Part shown: positions 32,816-40,285 of the stretch, one piece after another
Position numbering within the stretch: position 1 is the stretch's first letter
Layout of the letters: each line of letters starts with the position of its first letter
Source: Alicyclobacillus sp.
GTDB taxonomy: Bacteria > Bacillota > Bacilli > Alicyclobacillales > Alicyclobacillaceae
NCBI GenBank assembly: GCA_023511295.1
Contig: JAIMBT010000020.1
Location: 17,469-81,468, forward strand
Reading direction: 5' to 3'
Length of the DNA: 64,000 bases
The notes under the pieces: generated by a model
Told to the model about the DNA's origin: nothing
Databases searched by the model: none
Seen by the model: the letters and a program-made list of their open reading frames with translations, nothing else
Program-made: the position numbers and the translations under genes

Positions 32816-33877
32816 ATGTCGGTGGATATCAATCAGATAGAGCGGGAACTGCAGACGCTCGGCGAGACGGCCATCGCGGCTCTCGAAGCTGCAGCAGATC
32901 TCCGTGAACTGGACGAGTGGCGGGTGGAGTACCTCGGGAAGAAGAGCCGCTTGACGGGCATCTCCCGCGAGATGGGACAACTTCCACCGGACGAGCGGCC
33001 GGTGCTGGGTGAACGCGTGAATGCGCTGCGCGGTCACCTGACGACCGCGTTTGAGAACCGGGCGCGGCAACTGCAGCAGGAGGCGTTGGCGCGTCGGTTG
33101 GGAGCCGAGCGGATCGACATCACGATGCCCGGCCGACCGCATCCGCTGGGGGCGGTCCACCCCATCACGCGAGTGATTGAGGAGATAGAAGACGTGTTCC
33201 TCGGCATGGGGTTCCAGATTGCCGAGGGACCGGAAGTCGAGACGGACGAGTACAACTTCGAACGGTTGAACTTGCCGAAGGATCACCCGGCTCGGGACAT
33301 GCAGGACACGTTCTACCTGACCGATACGCTGCTGATGCGGACACACACCTCGCCGATGCAGGTTCGTACGATGGAACGCATGCGGCCCCACGCCCCTGTC
33401 AAGGTGATTGTACCGGGACGGGTGTACCGGCGCGACGAGGACGACGCGACGCACTCCCACGCCTTTACGCAGATTGAAGGTTTGGTTGTCGACCGGGGCA
33501 TTCGCATGAGCGACCTCAAAGGTGTCCTCGAGCAGTTTGCGAAGGCTGTGTTCGGTCCCGACCAGGCTGTGCGGCTGCGGCCGAGCTACTTTCCGTTCAC
33601 CGAGCCGAGCGCCGAAGTCGACATTCGTTGTGTCCACTGCGGTGGCGCTGGCTGCCGCGTATGCAAGCAGACGGGCTGGATTGAGATCTTGGGGGCCGGG
33701 ATGGTGCACCCCTTCGTGCTCGACCTGGCCGGGTACGACAGCCGTGTGTTCAGTGGGTTCGCGTTTGGGATGGGGCCGGAGCGGATTGCGATGCTGAAAT
33801 ACGGGATAGACGATATCCGGCTGCTGTATCAGAACGACTTGCGGCTGCTGCAGCAGTTCACCCGGGTGGTCGGGTAG
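32816..33877 (+). CDS. pheS: phenylalanyl-tRNA synthetase alpha subunit
   Basis: A 353-residue class II catalytic subunit of the (alpha-beta)2 enzyme. An N-terminal coiled-coil arm (about 1-90) precedes the core. Motif 2 lies in [23 protein letters not shown], and motif 3 in [14 protein letters not shown] CxxC...CxxC cluster ([20 protein letters not shown]) is normal for Bacillota. ATG 32816 is close to AAGGAGG (32806-32812); GTG 32822 has better spacing and would shorten the protein by two residues. It is followed 68 bases later by pheT. Confidence 0.97.
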   Translation: MSVDINQIERELQTLGETAIAALEAAADLRELDEWRVEYLGKKSRLTGISREMGQLPPDERPVLGERVNALRGHLTTAFENRARQLQQEALARRLGAERIDITMPGRPHPLGAVHPITRVIEEIEDVFLGMGFQIAEGPEVETDEYNFERLNLPKDHPARDMQDTFYLTDTLLMRTHTSPMQVRTMERMRPHAPVKVIVPGRVYRRDEDDATHSHAFTQIEGLVVDRGIRMSDLKGVLEQFAKAVFGPDQAVRLRPSYFPFTEPSAEVDIRCVHCGGAGCRVCKQTGWIEILGAGMVHPFVLDLAGYDSRVFSGFAFGMGPERIAMLKYGIDDIRLLYQNDLRLLQQFTRVVG

Positions 33878-33945
33878 ATGGCTGCGCGGATTGCGGCGAA
33901 CCGGCCGGGGTTCGCCCTGGACAACCTCGACAAGGAGGCTCCCTG

Positions 33946-36393
33946 ATGAAGGTTTCTTACCAATGGCTGTGCGAGGTGGTCGACATCCGGGACGTGGCGC
34001 CGGAAGCGCTGGCAGCGCGCCTGACATCTGCGGGCCTCGCCGTGGATGCGGTCGAGCCGCGCGTGCAGGGCATCCGTGGTGTGGTGGTCGGCGAAGTGGT
34101 GGCGTGCGCCCAGCATCCGAATGCGGATCGACTCAAGGTTTGCGAGGTGCGGGTGAGCGAAGCGGAGGCGCCGCTGACCATCGTCTGCGGTGCCCCGAAT
34201 GTCGCTGCAGGTCAGCGCGTGCCAGTCGCCACCGTGGGAGCGATGCTCCCCGGGGGGCCCATCGGGCGCGCGAGACTGCGCGGCGTCGAGTCCTGCGGGA
34301 TGCTCTGCTCGGCGGCCGAGATTGGACTGGAGACGCGACTGTTGCCCAAGGAGCAGACGGAAGGCCTCTACATTCTGCCCGCAGACGCGCCGATTGGCGC
34401 GGATGTCGTCGCATACCTGCACCTGGATGACGTGGTGCTCGACATCGACCTGACGCCGAACCGCAGCGACTGCCTGTCCATCCGCGGCTTGGCCTACGAG
34501 ATTGCCGCTCTCTACGGGCGCGAGGTCCGGTTGGCCGCTCCGTCGTTGGCGGCCTCGGGTCAACCGAGCCCGGTTACGGTCCGGCTCGAGACCGACGGGT
34601 GTCCACGCTACGACGCGCGGGTCCTTGAGGGGCTGAACGATGGTCCATCGCCCATCTGGATGCAGATGCGGCTCTTGGCGATGGGGGTGCGCCCCATCGG
34701 CTGTATCGTCGACGTGACCAACTACGTGATGCTCGAGTGGGGGCAGCCGCTGCACGCGTTCGATTTGGACCAGGTGCACGACCGGACGATTGTCGTACGC
34801 CAGGCCGAGGAAGGCGAGGAACTGGTCACGCTGGACGGCATCCCGCGACGGCTGTCCGCAGATACCATCGTGATTGCAGATCCCGACCGGGCTATCGGCA
34901 TCGCGGGCGTCATGGGTGGGGCGAACTCCGAGATCCGCTCTGGGACACGCCGTGTCATCTTGGAGTCGGCGGTCTTCCACGCCGCGTCGGTGCGAAGGAC
35001 CGGGCAACGGCTCGGGCTCCGGTCCGAGGCCCAGCAGCGGTTTGAGAAGGGGGTTGACCCGGTTGCCGTCCGGGCCGCCCTCGACCGAGCGGCCAGCCTG
35101 TACACCGAGTTGGCAGGCGGCATGTTGGTCGGCGATGCCGTCAGCGTGCGCCGAGGCGCTCCCGTCGATGCAGAGGGGGAGCAGATTGTCGAATTTGATC
35201 CGCTCCGATGCCGCGGCCTCCTCGGCGCGGACGTTGCCGACGAACAAATCCTGCAGGTGTTTGACGCGCTCGGATTCACGACGGACCGCAGCAGCGCCGT
35301 CTGGCGCGTGACGGTCCCAACCCGCCGCCCCGACATCACTCGGGAAGCGGATCTCGTGGAGGAAGTCGCGCGCATGGTCGGGTATGACCAGATTCCGTCC
35401 ACCTTGCCGCAGGGCGCAACGACGGCCGGAGTTCTCACCCGCGCGCAGCAGATGCAGCGCGTCACGCGGCACACACTGGTCGGGTGCGGAATGATGGAGG
35501 TGTTCACGTACGCCTTTACCCATCCGTCGCAACTGGACGCGCTTCGCATCGCGGAGGACGATCCGCTACGGCGCACCATCCCACTGGCACGGCCGATGTC
35601 GGATGACCGCACGGTCTTGCGGACCCATCTGTTGCCGAGTCTCGCCCAGGTGGCCGCGTACAACCTCGCGCACGGAAACCCCGGTGCGGGCGTCTTTGAG
35701 ATTGCGCGCGTGTATGTTCCAAACGGGTTGCCCCTGACCGAGCAGCCGGAGGAGCGCGTGCAGTGGGCGGGTCTCTGGTTTGGTCAGGTGCCACAGCGGG
35801 TCGGGGAGCGCGCGCGGCCGTACGACTTCTTTGACGCCAAAGGCGTCATTGAGGCGTGGCTGGAGGCCCTCGGCTGTCGGGGACAGGCCGAATTTCAGCG
35901 CACAGAGAAGCCGTGGTACCACCCCGGTCGCTCGGCTGAGGTGGTGGTCGACGGGCGTTCGGTCGGGACGTTTGGCCAGCTGCATCCGCAGACGGCCGAA
36001 CATCTGGATGTTCCGGCGAACACCCTGTACGCAGAGTTCGGGCTGGAGAAGATAGCTGCGCTATCCCATCCGACCTTGCGGGTGAACCCGCTGCCCAGAT
36101 TCCCGATGTCGCTTCGGGACCTGGCCGTGGTGGTCCGGTCGACCGTTGCCGTGGCAGACCTCGTCCATGCCGCCAAAGCGGCCGCGGACCGCATCGAGCC
36201 AGGCGTGCTCGAATCCTGCCAGCTGTTCGATGTATACCGCGGTGCAGGTATTCCCGAGGGGAAAGTCAGTTTGGCGTTTTCGTTCGTGTATCGCGCGGCA
36301 GATCGGACGTTGACGGACGCCGAGGTGACGAACCTGGAACACGCGGTGCTCGACGCATGGAAGGACGCGTTCCAGGCGGAACTCCGGCAGTAA
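33946..36393 (+). CDS. pheT: phenylalanyl-tRNA synthetase beta subunit
   Basis: An 815-residue partner of PheS. In order: an N-terminal region, an EMAP-like tRNA-binding domain (about 40-150, GVVVGEVVACAQHPNADRL), the B3/4 editing domain (about 210-385), a B5 domain (about 400-475), a catalytic-like core (about 480-690), and the ferredoxin-like anticodon-binding domain at the C terminus (about 720-815, NPLPRFPMSLRDLAVVV). The editing domain hydrolyses Tyr-tRNA-Phe. Length is normal. The ATG follows AAGGAGG. Confidence 0.97.
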   Translation: MKVSYQWLCEVVDIRDVAPEALAARLTSAGLAVDAVEPRVQGIRGVVVGEVVACAQHPNADRLKVCEVRVSEAEAPLTIVCGAPNVAAGQRVPVATVGAMLPGGPIGRARLRGVESCGMLCSAAEIGLETRLLPKEQTEGLYILPADAPIGADVVAYLHLDDVVLDIDLTPNRSDCLSIRGLAYEIAALYGREVRLAAPSLAASGQPSPVTVRLETDGCPRYDARVLEGLNDGPSPIWMQMRLLAMGVRPIGCIVDVTNYVMLEWGQPLHAFDLDQVHDRTIVVRQAEEGEELVTLDGIPRRLSADTIVIADPDRAIGIAGVMGGANSEIRSGTRRVILESAVFHAASVRRTGQRLGLRSEAQQRFEKGVDPVAVRAALDRAASLYTELAGGMLVGDAVSVRRGAPVDAEGEQIVEFDPLRCRGLLGADVADEQILQVFDALGFTTDRSSAVWRVTVPTRRPDITREADLVEEVARMVGYDQIPSTLPQGATTAGVLTRAQQMQRVTRHTLVGCGMMEVFTYAFTHPSQLDALRIAEDDPLRRTIPLARPMSDDRTVLRTHLLPSLAQVAAYNLAHGNPGAGVFEIARVYVPNGLPLTEQPEERVQWAGLWFGQVPQRVGERARPYDFFDAKGVIEAWLEALGCRGQAEFQRTEKPWYHPGRSAEVVVDGRSVGTFGQLHPQTAEHLDVPANTLYAEFGLEKIAALSHPTLRVNPLPRFPMSLRDLAVVVRSTVAVADLVHAAKAAADRIEPGVLESCQLFDVYRGAGIPEGKVSLAFSFVYRAADRTLTDAEVTNLEHAVLDAWKDAFQAELRQ

Positions 36394-36445
36394 CGCACCA
36401 TACCGGGCGCCGAGGCTGAGAGGGCAATTGGAAGGAAGGGTGCAG

Positions 36446-36769
36446 ATGGCGGACGAAGCGGTACGCAGGTTGCGCGTGAAGGTGGCCAACAGCGACTACA
36501 CCTTGCGCGGGGACGCGTCGGAGGAACACCTGCGCGCCGTCGCCCGAGCGGTGGACGAGATGATGCGCCGCATTCTGGCCGGCAACCCGCGGCTGGACGA
36601 ACGTCGAGGCGCGGTTTTGACCGCGCTCAACTTGGCCGACCAGTTGCTGCGGCTGCAACAGGAGCACGAGCGCCTGCGGGCGGAACACCAGGCGTTGTCT
36701 GCGGCACACGCTGTGTTGCAAAAGGAATACGCCGAACTGGCGGCACTGTTCGACCAATCCGACGCGTGA
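36446..36769 (+). CDS. zapA: cell division protein ZapA
   Basis: A 107-residue protein that binds and bundles FtsZ at the division ring. The N-terminal globular part includes RLRVKVANSDYTLRGDASEEHLRAVARAVDEMM, and a long coiled coil fills the second half (LLRLQQEHERLRAEHQAL). The ATG at 36446 follows GGAAGG. It sits after pheT and before cvpA, as in Bacillus. Confidence 0.9.
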   Translation: MADEAVRRLRVKVANSDYTLRGDASEEHLRAVARAVDEMMRRILAGNPRLDERRGAVLTALNLADQLLRLQQEHERLRAEHQALSAAHAVLQKEYAELAALFDQSDA

Positions 36770-36782
36770 GGGGTGTGCCTCG

Positions 36783-37298
36783 GTGGATACGCTCGACTGG
36801 GTGATTGTGGCGATTGTCGTGTTGGGTGGGTGGAATGGGTACCGAATCGGATTATTTCGCCAGGTGACCCGTTTGTTTGGCGCGGTGCTCGCCTATGGCC
36901 TCGCCATCTGGCTGCGGCCCTACCTGATGCCGGTCATCTCGCACCTGCTGCAGGGTGCCCATCTTCAGCCACCCCGAGACAGCGTGTTGTCGCTGTTCTT
37001 GGGAAACGTCTCGGGCGCCATCTCGTTCACGGTCCTGTTCCTGGTCGCGTTTGTCCTGCTGCGTTACTGTGCGGGGTTGGTCGACGCGCTGTTCAGCCTG
37101 CCCATCCTCTCGACGCTCAACCGCCTGGCCGGCCTGGCTGCCGGCCTCATCCTCGCACTTCTCCTGGTTTATGTGGCGAGTCTCGTCGCGCGTTACGTAA
37201 GCAATCCGTGGTTACAGCACGAACTCGCGCAATCGTCCATCGTACAGTGGCTCGATGCGACGCGCACGCACGTGCACGGCACTCCGCCGCAGAGCTGA
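36783..37298 (+). CDS. CvpA family membrane protein
   Basis: A 171-residue protein with four membrane helices that fit CvpA. It starts with DTLDWVIVAIVVLGGWNGYRIGLFRQ, and FTVLFLVAFVLLRY and LNRLAGLAAGLILALLLVY follow. CvpA was linked to colicin V production and the family is poorly defined in Bacillota (YshB). The GTG start lies behind GAGGGGTG, 13 bases after zapA. In Bacillus polX follows; it is absent here. Confidence 0.85.
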   Translation: MDTLDWVIVAIVVLGGWNGYRIGLFRQVTRLFGAVLAYGLAIWLRPYLMPVISHLLQGAHLQPPRDSVLSLFLGNVSGAISFTVLFLVAFVLLRYCAGLVDALFSLPILSTLNRLAGLAAGLILALLLVYVASLVARYVSNPWLQHELAQSSIVQWLDATRTHVHGTPPQS

Positions 37299-37339
37299 CG
37301 CGGGGTCGGCGCGTCGGCTCACATACCTGCTGCCGCGAC

Positions 37340-37372
37340 AGAGGCGCGTCCACGCACGGCGCGCCTCTTGCA
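37340..37372. terminator. bidirectional terminator between cvpA and the holin-like gene
   Basis: AGAGGCGCG (37340-37348) pairs perfectly with CGCGCCTCT (37360-37368). T residues follow on the plus strand only weakly (TGC), so efficiency is uncertain. Confidence 0.5.
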
Positions 37373-37410
37373 CTTGCGGTCGTATCCCACCCGCTGTGTC
37401 GGCGTCGAGG

Positions 37411-37755
37411 TCAGTCGTGACGGCCGCGCATCTCGGTCGGGATGAACAGATCGACGATGCCAATCACCAGCGACGCCAACAGCGCACCGAGGATAGAAGC
37501 GCGCATCCCGGGCACAAACAGTTGCGCCACGTAAATCACGACCGCGCCGGAGATGAAGCCGACAATCCCGCGGCCGAACGGGGAGATGCGGCGGCCGAAC
37601 AGGGCCTCAATCGCCCATCCCAACAGTGCGATGACGACAGCTGCCAGCAGGGCGGACCAGAACCCCATCACGGCAAAGCCTGGCACGATAAACCCCACGA
37701 ACATCAGCACCAGCGCGGAGACGATGAAGCGCACGATTGTGCCTATCCAGTTCAC
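37411..37755 (-). CDS. phage-holin-family small membrane protein (YvlD/DUF360-like)
   Basis: A 114-residue protein with four hydrophobic segments. It has the pattern WIGTIVRFIVSALVLMFVGFIVPGFAV, then LLGWAIEALFGRRISPFGRGIVGFISGAVVIYVAQ. The SPFGRGIVGF segment is characteristic of this holin-like family (often annotated phage holin family protein). These proteins are chromosomal and of unknown function; no phage genes are nearby. The GTG at 37755 lies after AAGGGATGG. It interrupts the cvpA-mutS2 synteny in the reverse direction. Confidence 0.8.
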   Translation of the reverse strand: MNWIGTIVRFIVSALVLMFVGFIVPGFAVMGFWSALLAAVVIALLGWAIEALFGRRISPFGRGIVGFISGAVVIYVAQLFVPGMRASILGALLASLVIGIVDLFIPTEMRGRHD

Positions 37756-37797
37756 GTCAGCACCATCCCTTCGTCGCGAACTCGTCCGTAGGATGCC

Positions 37798-37825
37798 CTG
37801 GACCCCGCGCGCTATGTGATACAAT
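37798..37825 (+). promoter_or_regulatory. extended -10 promoter of mutS2
   Basis: TACAAT (37820-37825) is preceded by TG one base earlier, giving an extended -10. The -35 (CTGGAC at 37798) is weak. The start point near 37832 is about 37 bases before mutS2. Confidence 0.45.
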
Positions 37826-37868
37826 GGTCCCGGTTTGGACGAGAATTCTTTGTGAAAGCAGGTATCCG

Positions 37869-40214
37869 ATGGATCCCCGGGTTGTCGCAACACTTGAACT
37901 CGACAAAGTGAAGGTGCAGATTCGCGACTTCGCCGCTTGCTCCTTGGGAAAGCGGCGGATTGACGAGATGTTGCCCTTCGCGCGCCTCGCTGACGCCGTG
38001 GCTGAACTGGACGTCGTGGATGAGGCGCTGCGCTTCTTGTACCGCTTGGGTCCGCTGCCGTTCGGAGGGGTCACGGACATTTCGTCGGCACTGCGCAAGG
38101 CAGAGATAGGCGGCGTCCTCAACCCGGAGGAACTCAATCAGGTCGTGTTCTTGATTCAGGGCGGCCGTCGGGTTCGTCAGGCGCTGTTCGAGGACGTCGA
38201 CGACTTCGACATCCCACGTCTGCGCACGGTGGCGTCGGCACTGTTTGATGCCCGGAAGACGGAGGAAGAGATTCGCCGTGCCCTGTCCGAAGACGGCGTC
38301 ATCCACGACCACGCCAGCCCTGCGCTGGCTCAGATTCGCAGTGCCAAGCGTCAGTTGGAGGCGCGGATGCGCCAACAGCTGGAGCAGATGCTGCGCACGC
38401 ATGCCCGATTCCTGCAGGACCCCGTGATTGCCATGCGGGGCGACAGCCTGTGTCTGCCGGTCCGAGTGGAATTCAAAAACGCCGTTCCCGGCATCGTCCA
38501 CGATGTGTCAGCGTCCGGGGCGACGGTCTACATTCAGCCGCAGAGCGTTGTCGAAACGGGTGCCCGCGTCCGGGCGCTGGCAGTCGACGAAGAACGCGAG
38601 GTGGAGCGGATTCTGCAGGCGCTCTCTGGGCACGTTGCAGCCGTGGCGGCAGAGCTGCGCACGAACCTGGAATACCTTGGAGCCATCGATGCGTGGTTCG
38701 CGAAGGCGGGCTACGCCCGCGCCGTGGACGGACAGCGACCGGTCCTCCGGGAGGACGGCGTGTGGGTGCTGCGGCGCGCCCGCCACCCGCTGTTGCCGCG
38801 AGCGACGGCCGTTCCTGTCGACCTGGAACTCGGCGCCGTACACCGGATGCTCATCATCACGGGGCCGAACACCGGTGGCAAGACCGTGACACTCAAAACC
38901 GTCGGGTTGCTGACGCTGCTCGCGATGTGCGGTTGCTTCTTGCCGTCCGAACAACCGTGCGACATCGGGTGGTGCGACCAGATCTTTGCCGACATCGGCG
39001 ATGAGCAAAGCATCGAGCAGAGCTTGTCCACGTTCTCCTCACACCTGCGCAACATCGTGTCGATGCTCGAGCGCGTGACAGGCGACAGCTTGGTCCTCCT
39101 CGACGAACTCGGTGCTGGGACCGACCCGGCCGAAGGCGCAGCCCTGTCGATGGCCATCCTCGACCACCTCAAGGCGTGGGGCGCCCGTGTGGTCGCAACC
39201 ACCCACTATGCGGAGTTGAAGGCGTACGCCTTGAATGATCCGGCCGCTACGAACGCCAGTATGGAGTTTGACGTGGACACGCTTCGGCCCACGTACCGCC
39301 TTCGGATTGGCATCCCGGGTCGCTCCAACGCCCTCGCGATTGCTGCGCGGCTGGGCCTGTCGGAAACTGTCATCGAGCGGGCGCGGACGTACGTCCGGTC
39401 GGACGACGCACGGGTGGACGATTTGATTCGCAATATGGAGGCCGCTCGTCAGGAAGCGGAGCGGCTGCGCGAGGAGGCTCGGCAAGCAGAGGCGGAAGCG
39501 TCCCGCATTCGTCGGGAGTTGGAAACGCGCGAGCGGGACCTGGATGCAGAGGTGTCACACGTCCGCGAGCGGGCGGTGGAAGAGGCACGCGCCATCGTCG
39601 AGCGCGCAGCGGCGGAAGCGGAACGCGTCATCACGGAACTGCGGGCGCGCCGGGACTCCGGCGGATGGAAGGACCACGAGTTGGTCGAGCTGCGCAAATC
39701 GCTTGAGGCGGCGCTTCCGCCGTCGGTGAAGCGCGCTGCTCGAAAAGCCCGTGCCCGTGCCGAGGTGCAACCCGGGGCCGTCGTGCGGGTTCTGTCCCTC
39801 GGACAGAAGGGGGAGGTCGTCGAGACCGCTGACGAAGGACAGACGTTGACGGTTCAATTGGGGCTCCTGCGGATGAAGGTACGTGCCGACGAAGTCGAGC
39901 TGTTGCAGAACGCCACACCGCCCGCGTCGCATGGCGGTGGACGTTCATTCAAGCCGGCACTCAGCCGGACCTTGCCACTGCAGCTCGACATTCGAGGGGA
40001 AACGGTGGAGGAATCCCTTCCGCGGATTGACAAGTACTTGGATGACGCGCTCGTGCAAGGCCTGGAACGCGTAACCATCGTCCACGGAAAAGGAACCGGC
40101 GCTCTGCGTGACGGGGTTCGCCGGTACCTGGAGAAGCACCCGAGGGTGAAATCGTGGGCGCGGGGAGGCCCCGGGGAAGGCGGGGACGGTGCGACCGTGG
40201 TGACGCTACAGTAA
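37869..40214 (+). CDS. mutS2: MutS2 ATPase/endonuclease
   Basis: A 781-residue MutS-family protein. Unlike MutS it lacks the mismatch-recognition domain and begins with the clamp/lever region. The ATPase domain has Walker A GPNTGGKTVTLKTVG (near residue 331) and Walker B LVLLDELGAGTDP. A long coiled coil (about 515-600) follows, and then a C-terminal Smr nuclease domain (about 704-775, LDIRGETVEESL and IVHGKGTGALR). It suppresses homologous recombination and, in Bacillus, rescues collided ribosomes. The ATG at 37869 has only a weak AGG upstream. polX, which usually precedes it, is missing. Confidence 0.95.
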   Translation: MDPRVVATLELDKVKVQIRDFAACSLGKRRIDEMLPFARLADAVAELDVVDEALRFLYRLGPLPFGGVTDISSALRKAEIGGVLNPEELNQVVFLIQGGRRVRQALFEDVDDFDIPRLRTVASALFDARKTEEEIRRALSEDGVIHDHASPALAQIRSAKRQLEARMRQQLEQMLRTHARFLQDPVIAMRGDSLCLPVRVEFKNAVPGIVHDVSASGATVYIQPQSVVETGARVRALAVDEEREVERILQALSGHVAAVAAELRTNLEYLGAIDAWFAKAGYARAVDGQRPVLREDGVWVLRRARHPLLPRATAVPVDLELGAVHRMLIITGPNTGGKTVTLKTVGLLTLLAMCGCFLPSEQPCDIGWCDQIFADIGDEQSIEQSLSTFSSHLRNIVSMLERVTGDSLVLLDELGAGTDPAEGAALSMAILDHLKAWGARVVATTHYAELKAYALNDPAATNASMEFDVDTLRPTYRLRIGIPGRSNALAIAARLGLSETVIERARTYVRSDDARVDDLIRNMEAARQEAERLREEARQAEAEASRIRRELETRERDLDAEVSHVRERAVEEARAIVERAAAEAERVITELRARRDSGGWKDHELVELRKSLEAALPPSVKRAARKARARAEVQPGAVVRVLSLGQKGEVVETADEGQTLTVQLGLLRMKVRADEVELLQNATPPASHGGGRSFKPALSRTLPLQLDIRGETVEESLPRIDKYLDDALVQGLERVTIVHGKGTGALRDGVRRYLEKHPRVKSWARGGPGEGGDGATVVTLQ

Positions 40215-40216
40215 AC

Positions 40217-40256
40217 AGCCGGTCTGACCGGGTTGCACCCCCGGCGACCGGCTTCC
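40217..40256. terminator. bidirectional terminator between mutS2 and the PBP gene
   Basis: AGCCGGTC (40217-40224) pairs with GACCGGCT (40246-40253), with an inner CCGGG/CCCGG stem. T-rich bases follow weakly on both strands. It separates two convergent genes. Confidence 0.5.
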
Positions 40257-40285
40257 ACTATCGGACCCGCGCCGTCCTTCCGCCG

